The notes beneath the pieces were generated by a model. It worked only from the letters and a program-made list of their open reading frames with translations. It searched no databases and had not been told where the DNA came from. The translations under genes and the position numbers were made by a program. This document shows positions 8,213 to 17,231 of a stretch of 64,000 nucleotides of DNA, piece after piece. Numbering within the stretch: position 1 is the first letter of the stretch; each line of letters opens with the position of its first letter. The DNA is from Rubripirellula tenax (GTDB lineage Bacteria > Planctomycetota > Planctomycetia > Pirellulales > Pirellulaceae), in assembly GCF_007860125.1 (NCBI RefSeq), contig NZ_SJPW01000007.1:602626-666625 (forward strand), read 5' to 3'.

Positions 8213-9217
8213 TCAAACTTCCTTTTCTTCGATCCAGTTCATCATGCGGCGAAGGCCGATGCCGATTTGTTCGACACCGTGCAATCGTTCGCGTCGGCGG
8301 GTCGCTTTGAAGAACGGCGCACCAGCCTTGTTTTCCGAGATCCACTTGCGAGCGAATTCTCCGGTTTGGATTTCGGTCAAAATCTTCTTCATCTCGACCT
8401 TGGTTTCGGGCGTGATGATCCGTGGGCCGCTGACATAGTCACCGTATTCGGCCGTATTGGAGATGCTGTAACGCATGTAGCTGAGTCCGCCTTGGTATAG
8501 CAAATCGACGATCAGCTTCAATTCGTGCATGCACTCGAAATACGCCATTTCGGGTTGGTAACCGGCTTCGACCAATGTCTCGAAGCCCGCTTTGACCAAC
8601 TCGCTGACGCCACCGCAAAGCACCACTTGTTCGCCGAACAAGTCCGTTTCGGTTTCTTCGGCGAACGTGGTTTCGATCACGCCGCCACGAGTACCGCCGA
8701 TGCCTTTCGCATACGCCAAGCCGATTTGCTTGGTGGTATCCGATGCGCCTTCACCAAGAGCGATCAAGCAAGGAACGCCGCCGCCCTTTTCGTATTCGCT
8801 ACGGACCAAGTGACCGGGGCCCTTTGGGGCGACCAACAGCGTATCGATGCCGGCCGGTGGTTCAATTTGGCCGAAGTGGATGTTGAAACCGTGCGAGCAC
8901 ATCAGGACATTGCCCTTGGACAAGTTGTCGCGAATGTCGCTCTTGTAGATGTCGCCTTGAACTTCATCGGGAAGCAGGACGTTGATGACATCGGCCGCTT
9001 TGACGGCGTCCGCGATCGACAACGGTTTGAACTTGTGAGAAACCGCCAAGTCATAGTTGGCTGAACCCGGGCGCTGGCCGATCAAGACTTCCACACCGCT
9101 GTCGCGAAGGTTCTGTGCTTGAGCGTGACCTTGCGAGCCGTAGCCGAGAATCGCGACCTTCTTGCCTTTGAGGTGCGAAAGGTCAGCGTCGTTTTCGTAG
9201 TAAATCGTTGCAGCCAT
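8213..9217 (-). CDS. ilvC: Ketol-acid reductoisomerase
   Basis: A class I enzyme of 334 residues, normal length for the short form. It converts acetolactate or acetohydroxybutyrate to the dihydroxy acid in valine, leucine and isoleucine synthesis, with NADPH and magnesium. The start at 9217 ([16 protein letters not shown]) matches the family. The Rossmann loop is [17 protein letters not shown], the substrate segment is [11 protein letters not shown], and the C-terminal knotted domain contains [15 protein letters not shown] and SNTAEYGD. It lies 82 bp downstream of ilvN and 3 bp upstream of the DUF4254 gene. The large subunit gene ilvB is not nearby. Confidence 0.97.
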   Translation of the reverse strand: MAATIYYENDADLSHLKGKKVAILGYGSQGHAQAQNLRDSGVEVLIGQRPGSANYDLAVSHKFKPLSIADAVKAADVINVLLPDEVQGDIYKSDIRDNLSKGNVLMCSHGFNIHFGQIEPPAGIDTLLVAPKGPGHLVRSEYEKGGGVPCLIALGEGASDTTKQIGLAYAKGIGGTRGGVIETTFAEETETDLFGEQVVLCGGVSELVKAGFETLVEAGYQPEMAYFECMHELKLIVDLLYQGGLSYMRYSISNTAEYGDYVSGPRIITPETKVEMKKILTEIQTGEFARKWISENKAGAPFFKATRRRERLHGVEQIGIGLRRMMNWIEEKEV

Positions 9218-9299
9218 GTCTGAAATATCGGTTTGAGTTTCTGGGGATGGTGAGTGTTTTGAGAACGAGCGTTTCGGGAGCGAGCTTCGTTGGTACTTT

Positions 9300-9908
9300 C
9301 TAGGTAGCGAAGCGAGCTTCGCTATCGTCCGCCGCAGCGGCATCGTTGCCACTGCGGACCATCGCGATTCGTCCCGTTCGTACCAGTTCGGTGATGCCGT
9401 AGGGACGCATTCGTTCGATGAACGCTTGGACTTTGTTTTCGCGACCGCTGATTTCGATCATCACTTCTTCGGGACCGACGTCGACGATTTGGCCTCGGAA
9501 AATATCGACCAGCTCCCGAATCTCGCTGCGACCGGTTCCGGCGGGTGCTTTCACTTTCAGGAGCAGTAGGTCGCGTTCGACAAAGTCTCGGCTGCTGACG
9601 TCGAGTACTCTGACGACCGTAACGATCTTTTCCAGTTGCTTGCCGACCTGTTCAAGAACGTGGTCATCACCGACGACAACGAACGTCATTCGCGACAAAT
9701 TTGGGTCTTCGGTTTCACCCACGGCCAGCGAATCAATGTTGTAGCCGCGTGAAGCGAGCATTCCCGAGATGTGTGCGAGCACGCCGGGAACGTTCTGGAC
9801 GAGGGCCGAGAGAACGTGACGCTGGTTAGATTGAGGCATCAGCGGGGGAAAAACGGGTTCAAGGGGAGGGGAATTCGAGTCGACGGATGAATCGAAGCGT
9901 GGCATCAT
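9300..9908 (-). CDS. ilvN: Acetolactate synthase small (regulatory) subunit
   Basis: A protein of about 202 residues with an N-terminal ACT domain ([20 protein letters not shown], then [15 protein letters not shown]) and the C-terminal ALS_ss_C domain ([33 protein letters not shown]). The small subunit activates the catalytic subunit and gives feedback inhibition by valine. The start is one of two adjacent ATGs at 9908 and 9905. It has a roughly 25-residue N-terminal extension before the ACT domain and an acidic tail. A 9-bp-arm palindrome (9305-9324) overlaps its last codons. The gene heads the ilvN-ilvC-DUF4254 run. Confidence 0.95.
   Translation of the reverse strand: MMPRFDSSVDSNSPPLEPVFPPLMPQSNQRHVLSALVQNVPGVLAHISGMLASRGYNIDSLAVGETEDPNLSRMTFVVVGDDHVLEQVGKQLEKIVTVVRVLDVSSRDFVERDLLLLKVKAPAGTGRSEIRELVDIFRGQIVDVGPEEVMIEISGRENKVQAFIERMRPYGITELVRTGRIAMVRSGNDAAAADDSEARFAT
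9305..9324. repeat. Short palindrome at the 3' end of ilvN
   Basis: TAGCGAAGC-GA-GCTTCGCTA is a 9-bp inverted repeat with a 2-base centre, just inside the ilvN stop. It can fold in the ilvN-ilvC transcript and might affect processing between the two genes. No T-run follows, so a terminator is unlikely. Confidence 0.4.
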
Positions 9909-10027
9909 AATTTTGGGGTCTAAATCCAACAAGGGCTACGATTTGCAGTCCTTCGGCGTAGGATAGTCATTCCGCCGTTGCGATCGGGTGATTTGGCGAC
10001 TTTCTGCGTTTGGGGACGTTTCTGTTT

Positions 10028-10831
10028 ATGTCTTTTCGAATCGAATTACCGGCTTATCGAGGTCCCATTGACCTGTTGCTGTACTTGGTCCGCCGTCACG
10101 AGGTCGATTTGACAGAGATGTCATTGGCCAAAATTGTCGACCAATACATCGGTTACATCGATATCCTCCAAGACATGGATTTGACCGATGTGGGGGACTT
10201 CATCGATCTGGCAAGCACGCTGGTGGAACTGAAGAGCCAGGCCGTTTTGCCGAAAATTGTTGACGAATCGGAAGAAGAGGCGATCGACGATCCCCAGACT
10301 GAATTGGTCGAGCGGCTGCTGCAATACAAAGAAATCCGTGACGCCGCGGCCGTCTTGGACGAAATGGGTGGCCGTTGGCAGCAACGTTACGAGCGATTGA
10401 GTGATGATTTGCCCGCTCGACGGGTGGATCTGGGCGATCAGCCCATCGTCGATCTGGAAATCTGGGACTTGGTTAGCGCTTTCGGCCGAATCATGCGAGA
10501 AGCGGGAGGGCCGCCGCAAACCGAAGTCGTTTACGACGATACGCCGATCCACATCTATATGCAGCGGATTCACGAGAGACTTCGCGAGTCGGCACGATTG
10601 CCGCTGTTCGATCTGGTGGAAGGTGGCATTCACAAATCGGCGGTCATCGGCTGGTTTCTGGCCACGTTGGAATTGACTCGCCACCACGGCGCGTCGGTTG
10701 AGCAGTCCGACACAGGCGAACTCTTTGTGGTTCGCACAGACGGTTATTCGGAGTCGCTAAGCGTTAACGAAGTTGACAATTATGGTGCCGAGGAATTCAA
10801 AGCCGCCAACATGCCGGGTATGCCTCGGTAG
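10028..10831 (+). CDS. scpA: Segregation and condensation protein A
   Basis: A 267-residue kleisin that bridges SMC heads in chromosome condensation. The start at 10028 gives MSFRIELPAYRGPIDLLLYL, the standard ScpA N-terminus, followed by VRRHEVDLTEMSLAKIVDQY and a helix containing LASTLVELKSQAVLP. The C-terminal winged helix is present (PLFDLVEGGIHKSAVIGWFL, followed by LATLELTR), with an acidic tail. The partner scpB is not in the window. A longer start at 10010 exists. The gene is followed at 60 bp by the metallohydrolase gene on the same strand. Confidence 0.95.
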   Translation: MSFRIELPAYRGPIDLLLYLVRRHEVDLTEMSLAKIVDQYIGYIDILQDMDLTDVGDFIDLASTLVELKSQAVLPKIVDESEEEAIDDPQTELVERLLQYKEIRDAAAVLDEMGGRWQQRYERLSDDLPARRVDLGDQPIVDLEIWDLVSAFGRIMREAGGPPQTEVVYDDTPIHIYMQRIHERLRESARLPLFDLVEGGIHKSAVIGWFLATLELTRHHGASVEQSDTGELFVVRTDGYSESLSVNEVDNYGAEEFKAANMPGMPR

Positions 10832-10890
10832 GTCGAATTGGTTTCAATGGTCGCCCGAACCCAATTCCGACGCCTCGCATCTTTGTTTTC

Positions 10891-11730
10891 ATGGTCGACA
10901 ATATTCCCCTGGTATCTCATCTGCACGACGGTCTGACGATCGAAGGTTACTCGCGCGCGGCCGTGCAAACCTGTTGGCGGATCAACGAGCTGAAATTGCT
11001 GTTCGACGTTGGCGTGCAACCATGGGACTTCATGGGCACGCCAACCATGTTCATTTCGCATGCTCACTTGGACCACATCGCGGCCTTGCCCGCGTACGTG
11101 TCCCGGCGCCGGATGATGAAAATGGAACCGCCGGTCATCTATCTACCCGATTCGGCCGTCGATACCGCATGGGATATGTTGCAAACGTTTCGCAAACTCG
11201 ACCGTGGCCCGATGCCCTGCGAATTGGTCGGATTGTTGCCCGGCGATGAAACGCACATCAGCCGCGAGTACATCGTGACGGCGCTGCCGACGACACACAC
11301 GATCGATTCGGTTGGATTTGTCGTTCACCAACGAAGGCACAAACTGAAACCCGAATACTTAAGTCTGTCGGGCGACGAGATTCGGCAACTGAAAATGGGC
11401 GGAACCGAAATCACGACAGAAACACGGGTGCCCGTCGTTGCTTACACCGGCGATACGGCGCCCAAGGGACTGGACGACAATCCCGTGTTCTTTGATGCAA
11501 AGGTGTTGATTTGTGAAATGACGTTCGTCGCGCCCGAGCACCGCAAGGACAAAATTCACAAGCACGGCCACATGCACATCGACGATTGGCGGAAGCGGGC
11601 CGATCGATTCAACAATGAATTGGTCATCGCGGGGCACTTGAGCACGCGATACAACGAGTCTCAAGTCAAGCGGTTCGTCAACCAAGTGTTTCCAGACTTG
11701 ATGGACGGTCGATTGAAACTATGGCTGTAA
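10891..11730 (+). CDS. Metallo-beta-lactamase-fold hydrolase, RNase Z-like
   Basis: A 279-residue MBL-fold protein with the metal motif HAHLDH (57-62), preceded by the CWRINELKLLFDVG strand. Later metal-binding segments are TTHTIDSVGF, YTGDT and a final AGHLSTRY. The layout is close to tRNase Z-type hydrolases, but the exosite arm is short and the true substrate is unknown. It lies between scpA and hemW, and its last 10 bases overlap the hemW start. Confidence 0.85.
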   Translation: MVDNIPLVSHLHDGLTIEGYSRAAVQTCWRINELKLLFDVGVQPWDFMGTPTMFISHAHLDHIAALPAYVSRRRMMKMEPPVIYLPDSAVDTAWDMLQTFRKLDRGPMPCELVGLLPGDETHISREYIVTALPTTHTIDSVGFVVHQRRHKLKPEYLSLSGDEIRQLKMGGTEITTETRVPVVAYTGDTAPKGLDDNPVFFDAKVLICEMTFVAPEHRKDKIHKHGHMHIDDWRKRADRFNNELVIAGHLSTRYNESQVKRFVNQVFPDLMDGRLKLWL

Positions 11731-12866
11731 GCGGATTCGACTGGCCGACGCCGTTGTCGGCTTACATCCACGTGCCATTTTGCCGACACCGTTGTGGCTA
11801 TTGCAACTTTAGCGTCGTTGCCGACCGCGACGACTTGATCGCCCGGTATCTCCGGTGCATCGACTGGGAACTGAAACAGCTGGACCAGCCGTCGATCGAA
11901 ACCGTCTTTCTGGGTGGCGGGACGCCGACACATTTGCCGTTGGACGCTTTGAAAACACTGATCGGCATCATCCGTCGACGACTAACATTTGTCGGTGACG
12001 TTGAATTCAGTGTGGAAGCGAATCCCGAGGACATCACGGCCGAGAAACTGAACTGTTTGGTCGATGGCGGAGTCAATCGGATCAGCCTTGGTGTCCAGTC
12101 GTTCGCTGCCGACAAACTCAAGTTGCTCGAGCGAGGTCATTCCGGCGCGAGTGCGGCCGCGGCAATCGAAATGGCGGCGGCGACGATCCCCAACGTGTCG
12201 ATGGATCTGATTTTTTCGGCGCCGGGCGAAACAATGGCTGGTTGGGAAAGTGATTTGAAGCTGGCGTTGTCGTTACCCATCGTCCATTTGTCGACATACG
12301 CGTTGACTTATGAAAAGGGAACAGCGTTCTGGTCGCGAATGACACGAGGCGATTTGAAGACGACGGACGAATCGATCGAAGTCGATATGTACCAGACGGC
12401 TCGGCGGATGGCGGCGGACGCAGGATTGGCCCACTACGAGGTCTCCAACTTCGCAAAGGCAGAGCATCGCTGTCGTCACAACTTGGCGTACTGGGACGGG
12501 CGTGGTTGGTACGCGGCGGGGCCGGGTGCGGCCCGGTTTGTTGGCGGACTGCGCGAAGTCAATCATCGAAGCACGACGACGTATATCAAGCGAATCGAGG
12601 CGGACGATTCGCCGACGGGCGAAAGCGAGGCCGTCACCCCCATTCAATGCGCCCGAGAGCGGGCAGCTTTCGGAATCCGGTTGATGGAGGGAATCGACAT
12701 CGACAGGATTGGCAAAGAAATGGGCGTCGCCCTTCGCGATCATTGCTCCGATGCAATCGATCGTTCGGTTGCCGAAGGATTGTTGGAAGATACCGTCGGA
12801 CGATCGCGGCTGACCGAACGAGGCGTGCTGTTTGCCGACACGGTCGCAACGCGTTTTCTCGGTTGA
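11721..12866 (+). CDS. hemW: Radical SAM heme chaperone HemW
   Basis: A 381-residue radical SAM protein. The Fe-S motif CxxxCxxC is at C21, C25 and C28 (CRHRCGYCNF), followed by the LGGGTPTHLP strand and an NRISLGVQSF segment. The C-terminal HemN_C domain is present. It lacks the N-terminal extension of true oxygen-independent coproporphyrinogen oxidase HemN, and the motif is the HemW form, so HemW is the better call. HemW is thought to carry heme to acceptor proteins. The start overlaps the preceding gene by 10 bp. Confidence 0.88.
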   Translation: MAVSGFDWPTPLSAYIHVPFCRHRCGYCNFSVVADRDDLIARYLRCIDWELKQLDQPSIETVFLGGGTPTHLPLDALKTLIGIIRRRLTFVGDVEFSVEANPEDITAEKLNCLVDGGVNRISLGVQSFAADKLKLLERGHSGASAAAAIEMAAATIPNVSMDLIFSAPGETMAGWESDLKLALSLPIVHLSTYALTYEKGTAFWSRMTRGDLKTTDESIEVDMYQTARRMAADAGLAHYEVSNFAKAEHRCRHNLAYWDGRGWYAAGPGAARFVGGLREVNHRSTTTYIKRIEADDSPTGESEAVTPIQCARERAAFGIRLMEGIDIDRIGKEMGVALRDHCSDAIDRSVAEGLLEDTVGRSRLTERGVLFADTVATRFLG

Positions 12867-12947
12867 AGGAAAGCGATTGCCAGGCCGTGAATTTCCGCCG
12901 ATCCTTGTTCGCGACGCCGCAGCGAGGCAGCACGGCTGAATTCAACA

Positions 12948-14387
12948 TCAACGATTCGTTGCCGCTCGCGCGATTCCCCTGAGCATTCCGGCGAAGACGA
13001 ATTGATGAAGTGGCCAAACCGAGTACCAATACAACAGCCCGAATAGTCCGGCTGGGTCGAATTCAGCGGTCTGACGAATCGTTGAACCGCCTTCGTCGTT
13101 GGCGGTGACTTCGAAGTCGAGCCAGCCGCGGCCGGGCAACTTCATTTGAGCAAACAATCGCAGACGCTGGTCTGGCTCGATTGCTTCGACACGCCAGAAG
13201 TCCAACGCATCGCCGACACGCAATTTCGTGGGATGGGTTCGTCCACGTCGCATTCCGACGCCGCCGATCAACAAATCGATGAAGCCACGAATCTTCCAAA
13301 GCCAGTTCGCATAGTACCAGCCCGTTTCGCCCCCAATTCGTTGGATGGCCGTGAAGGCAATGTGAGGCGCGACGTCCACATCGACTCGTCGCGAGTCAAC
13401 GACGCGACTGCCGAAAACGACGCCGCCCCATTTCGTCACGCGACCAGATGACGACAACGCATCGGACCAACGCGTTTCGATCATCTCTTCGTCTTCGCGT
13501 TGGTTGGCCAATCGAATCGCCTCGCTGATGCCGATCGGTCGAACTTGAAAATCTTGCTTGGCGGTATCGCTGGTGACGACGGTGGGATTGGAGAGCCCTT
13601 CGACCAATTTGCGACCGATTCTCGCATAGACGGGCGTCACCAGCCCCAACCAAAGACTGCTGATCTTGGGTGACAGAAAGGGGACCGGGATCGTCAGGCG
13701 GCGCAGGCCTCGTTGAGCCGCGTATTCATTCATGATCCCGCCGTAGGAAACCGTATCGGGGCCTCCGATTTCATAAATCTTGCTTTCGCCGATCGGTAAG
13801 GTCAGTGCTTCCGTCAAGTACGACAGCACATCGCGAATCGCGATCGGCGAGGCTTTCGTCGAAACCCATTTGGGCCACAGCATCACCGGTAACTTTCGCA
13901 CCAACGCCCGAACGAGCTCGTAAGACAGGCTTCCTGATCCGATGATGATCGAGGCGCGAAACTCGATGACCTGGGCTCCTGATTCCTTCAGGATCTCGCC
14001 GACTTCATGTCGACTCTGAAGATGTTCGGACAGTTTGTCACCGTCGATGCCGAGTCCACCCAAGTAGATGATGCGGCGGACGCCCGCGGCTTTCGCCGTT
14101 ATCGCAAAATTCCGGGCGCCTTCCCGATCGTCGTCACGAAAACCTTCGCCGGTGCCCATCGCGTGGATCAAGTAGTACGCCGTGTGGATTCCCGCCAAAG
14201 CGTCGTCCAGCGTTTCGGGCGCAAGCACATTGCCCAGCACGATTTCGGTGGTGGATGCGCCGCGTTGGCGAAGATTGTCCGGCCGTCGCGCCATGCAACG
14301 AATGGAATGTCCCTGTTCTTCGAGCACTCGTCGCAATCGGCCGCCGACATAGCCGGTCGCGCCAGTCAGCAAAATTGTTTGAGTCAC
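12948..14387 (-). CDS. NAD(P)-dependent SDR-family protein with DUF2867 domain
   Basis: A 479-residue protein. The N-terminal atypical SDR domain has the dinucleotide motif GATGYVGGRL at residues 9-18 and the YLIHAMGTGEGF, IIYLGGLG and EFRASIIIGSGS segments of the YtfG/NmrA-like group. The C-terminal part (about 320-479) matches DUF2867, a SRPBCC-like domain, with FRVEAIEPDQRLRLFAQMK-type strands and the ending LFGLLYWYSVWPLHQFVF. Family members of this two-domain form have no settled reaction. Convergent with hemW. Confidence 0.85.
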   Translation of the reverse strand: MTQTILLTGATGYVGGRLRRVLEEQGHSIRCMARRPDNLRQRGASTTEIVLGNVLAPETLDDALAGIHTAYYLIHAMGTGEGFRDDDREGARNFAITAKAAGVRRIIYLGGLGIDGDKLSEHLQSRHEVGEILKESGAQVIEFRASIIIGSGSLSYELVRALVRKLPVMLWPKWVSTKASPIAIRDVLSYLTEALTLPIGESKIYEIGGPDTVSYGGIMNEYAAQRGLRRLTIPVPFLSPKISSLWLGLVTPVYARIGRKLVEGLSNPTVVTSDTAKQDFQVRPIGISEAIRLANQREDEEMIETRWSDALSSSGRVTKWGGVVFGSRVVDSRRVDVDVAPHIAFTAIQRIGGETGWYYANWLWKIRGFIDLLIGGVGMRRGRTHPTKLRVGDALDFWRVEAIEPDQRLRLFAQMKLPGRGWLDFEVTANDEGGSTIRQTAEFDPAGLFGLLYWYSVWPLHQFVFAGMLRGIARAATNR

Positions 14388-14724
14388 TGTGTTTCAATCG
14401 TTGAACGAAATCATTGAACTTGAGGACTGGGCCGTGCCAGCCACGATGCGATCAGCCAGCCCATAACCGTATCCGCGACCACCGATCCTCGCTTCATCCG
14501 TATCGATCGACACGCGTGAGATCGTAGGCATTCGTCCAGTGAGCGTCCATTTGCCGCTTTAAGCATCGTGCGGAACGGCGATTCCGCGACGTTCGTTCTG
14601 ATTTTCGTGAAACCGCGATCGATTCGACATTAGCGATTAGGCAAAAAGATTTAATTCTGCCGGTTGTGACGGCCGATGAATGGATTGTCTATCCACGTCT
14701 GAGACTGCCATAAGGCTACCGACT
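14388..14724. other. Intergenic region, divergent promoters expected
   Basis: A 337-bp gap between the divergent SDR and Cys-rich lipoprotein genes. It must hold both promoters. I see no hairpin, no repeat and no clear -35/-10 pair that I would defend. The stretch near 14620-14660 is the most AT-rich. Confidence 0.5.
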
Positions 14725-15336
14725 ATGTGTTTTGAGAATCGAATTGTCGCCGCACTTGCTTGTTCGGCTTTGCTTTGGGTCACCGGCTGCGTCGGTCCGA
14801 TGGCGTGCGGCCCCAACGGCGCCTGTGGACCGTTTGCCGTCAATTCGTGCGGTGGATGCGGGGACTGCGAAGGTTGCGGAGAGCTTTACATTGATCCATG
14901 GATCAACGAACCAGCCAACTGTGTCGATCCGTGCGATAAGTGCGGAAATCACAACGGGCAATCGTGTGGTAAGTGTCGGTCGGTCTTTGAGGGCTTTTCG
15001 AACCTTTGGGGTTACCGATGCGATGACGGGTGCGATTCGTGCGGCAGCGCCAGTTGCGGTGGTGGATGTTGTCCGCCTGTCAGCGGTGGTGCTTTGGGCG
15101 GTGGTCCCGGCGATTGCGATGGCGGTTGTGGAAGCTGTGATTCAGGCTGTGGCGGCTGCGATTCGTGTGGCGGCGGACAAGAACCGATGTACATCAGTGG
15201 CCAGGACGTGATGCCGCCCTCGGAGTACGTCGAAAGTTCACCGTCGCGAGCTTACGCACCCAGCCGAACCCGTCAAATCTTCAAAGCTCGCGGCAGCAAC
15301 GTTGCGACGGGCAGCCGATCGGGTACCGAATACTGA
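14725..15336 (+). CDS. Cysteine-rich lipoprotein
   Basis: A 203-residue protein from the ATG at 14725, with a short hydrophobic leader (IVAALACSALLWVTGC) that ends in a lipobox (C22). The mature part has about 23 cysteines, most within the next 125 residues, in CxxC and GGCD-type glycine-rich runs such as CGGCGDCEGC. The last 50 residues have none and are polar with many serines and arginines. No known domain. Cysteine-rich exported proteins are common in Pirellulaceae, whose envelope is partly held by disulfides, so a cell-surface structural role is plausible but unproven. Confidence 0.75.
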   Translation: MCFENRIVAALACSALLWVTGCVGPMACGPNGACGPFAVNSCGGCGDCEGCGELYIDPWINEPANCVDPCDKCGNHNGQSCGKCRSVFEGFSNLWGYRCDDGCDSCGSASCGGGCCPPVSGGALGGGPGDCDGGCGSCDSGCGGCDSCGGGQEPMYISGQDVMPPSEYVESSPSRAYAPSRTRQIFKARGSNVATGSRSGTEY

Positions 15337-15508
15337 CATCGGACGAGCGAGCCGTTCGGGTCAGTTCAGCCAATCGAGTCTTTCGATTCGAGAAGCCGAC
15401 GCCGGAACGGCTATTTCTAGAGATTTCTTTCGACGAGTGTGCCAAGATAGAACGCGGCGGGCCGAACCATTGATACGGCCCGCTGTTTTCTCGCACCCCC
15501 TGTCGATC

Positions 15509-17203
15509 ATGCCTCGCCTAAAACGCCTAATGTCATCCGCAGTCCGGTGGGGATGGTTCGGGTTACTGGTGCTCTTCGCATTTGGCTATCTCGTTGCCGG
15601 GCTGTCGCAGCCCACCGGTAACGCGCCGATTCCTGATCCGTCGAACCCTGATCCGTCGAAGCAATCCGTTGCGGACATGTCGGCATCCGACTCGCTTGGC
15701 TCATCTCGTGCCGAGCTTGATCAAGTCTGGCGAGATTCGCTTGCCGAAAAGGGATTCGCATCCGCGCCGCCCGCCGATTGGTTGACGGTTTGTAGGCGCG
15801 TTTCATTGGCGATGGTGGGTAGCGGTTTGTCGCTCGAAGAGATTCGCGGTTTGGAAGGAATTCCGGAAACGGAACGGGTTCCGCGTCACCTTGCTAACCT
15901 GATGAACGATTCTCGCTTTCATCACTATTGGGGCGAGCGTTGGACGCGGTTCTTGGTGGGTACGGACGAGGGACAGTTCATCGTCTATCGCCGACGTCGA
16001 TTTCGGATCTGGTTGTCCGAGCAGTTTGCGGCCGACGTTCGTTATGACGATTTGGTGCGGCGGCTGATCACGGCCGAAGGACTTTGGACAGACCGTCCCG
16101 AAGTCAATTTTTTGACGTCGACTTTCGACAGCAACGATAACTCGCCGGATCCCGTTCGTTTGGCTGCGCGAACGTCTCGGGCTTTCTTGGGTTTGCGAAT
16201 CGATTGCTTGCAGTGCCACGACGACTTTTTGGGAAACGTCAGCCTGGGCGACATTGACGATCCGCGCGAGGGATTGCAAACGGACTTCCATCAGTTGGCC
16301 GCGTTCTTCACCAGCGCGAAGAACAATGGCTTGCAGGGCGTGAAGAGCGGTAAACCCAAATATCAATACCAGTACCTGAACGCCGAAGAAGAAACCGACG
16401 TCGAACCCGCGGTGCCGTACCAAGCGGGGTTGTTGCCGGCCGACGGGAACGCTCGCGATCGTCTAGCGACTTGGATCACCAGTCCCGAAAACCGGCAAGC
16501 CGCGCGGGCAGCGGTTAGCCATGTGTGGGCGCTCATGTACGGGCGACCGCCGGGCGAATCGGTCGACAACTTGCCGCTCGATTCGACCAGCAACCCGATG
16601 GTCGAGTGGTTGACGGATGACTTTGTCGCCAACGATTTCGATTTGCGTCGGTTGATTCGATTGATCGTTCGCTCGGCGGCGTTCGGTGTCGACAGCCGCG
16701 CTCCGTTCGATGTGACCGATGCGATGGATTCAGCGGGCGCCGTATTTCCGCTGGTACGTTTGCGTCCCGAGCAAGTTGCCGGTTCGATGTTCCAAGCCGC
16801 ACGCATCAAACGCACCGACCGAGAATCGTCGTTGATTCTGCAACTGACCACTTTGACGGGTAACAACGAATTCGTCAGCCGGTATGGAGACATCGGCGAA
16901 GACGAGTTCACGACCGACAGCGTCACCATCACTCAGCGATTGTTGATGATGAACGGCAAAATGTTGCGAGAGTTGACCGAAGACAACCCGGTTCTAAACA
17001 CGACGGCGCACGTCCGCATGTTTTCCGCAGATGACAATGCCGTCGTCGACAGCGTTTACCTTTGCGTGCTCAATCGTTATCCGACGGCGGACGAGCAGGC
17101 TCATTTTGTGAATCGCTTGTCACAATCTAATAACCGTGGAAAAGCGGTCGAGGATGTGATGTGGGTTTTGCTCAACAGCAGCGAACTGGCCTGGAATCAC
17201 TAG
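15509..17203 (+). CDS. DUF1549/DUF1553 domain protein
   Basis: A 564-residue protein. The start at 15509 gives a basic N-terminus and one membrane segment (WGWFGLLVLFAFGYLVAGL). The DUF1549 part follows (VCRRVSLAMVGSGLSLEEI through RWTRFLVGTDE) and holds a CxxCH-type motif, CLQCH at 233-237. The DUF1553 part has SPENRQAARAAVSHVWALMYG and VEWLTDDFVANDFDLRRLIR. These planctomycete proteins nearly always travel with a DUF1501 partner, as here (28 bp downstream). The role is unknown; heme binding by the CxxCH site is often assumed. Confidence 0.9.
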   Translation: MPRLKRLMSSAVRWGWFGLLVLFAFGYLVAGLSQPTGNAPIPDPSNPDPSKQSVADMSASDSLGSSRAELDQVWRDSLAEKGFASAPPADWLTVCRRVSLAMVGSGLSLEEIRGLEGIPETERVPRHLANLMNDSRFHHYWGERWTRFLVGTDEGQFIVYRRRRFRIWLSEQFAADVRYDDLVRRLITAEGLWTDRPEVNFLTSTFDSNDNSPDPVRLAARTSRAFLGLRIDCLQCHDDFLGNVSLGDIDDPREGLQTDFHQLAAFFTSAKNNGLQGVKSGKPKYQYQYLNAEEETDVEPAVPYQAGLLPADGNARDRLATWITSPENRQAARAAVSHVWALMYGRPPGESVDNLPLDSTSNPMVEWLTDDFVANDFDLRRLIRLIVRSAAFGVDSRAPFDVTDAMDSAGAVFPLVRLRPEQVAGSMFQAARIKRTDRESSLILQLTTLTGNNEFVSRYGDIGEDEFTTDSVTITQRLLMMNGKMLRELTEDNPVLNTTAHVRMFSADDNAVVDSVYLCVLNRYPTADEQAHFVNRLSQSNNRGKAVEDVMWVLLNSSELAWNH

Positions 17204-17231
17204 TCATCCATTCACGTTGATAGGCAATACG

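Noticed and set aside
8525-9064. 179-residue plus-strand frame opposite ilvC
   Set aside because: ilvC is certain; the opposite frame is the usual mirror product of high-GC coding DNA.
16201-16221. CLQCH in the DUF1549 protein as proof of a c-type cytochrome
   Set aside because: The motif is a family feature, but a single CxxCH without a cytochrome c fold around it is not enough to claim heme.
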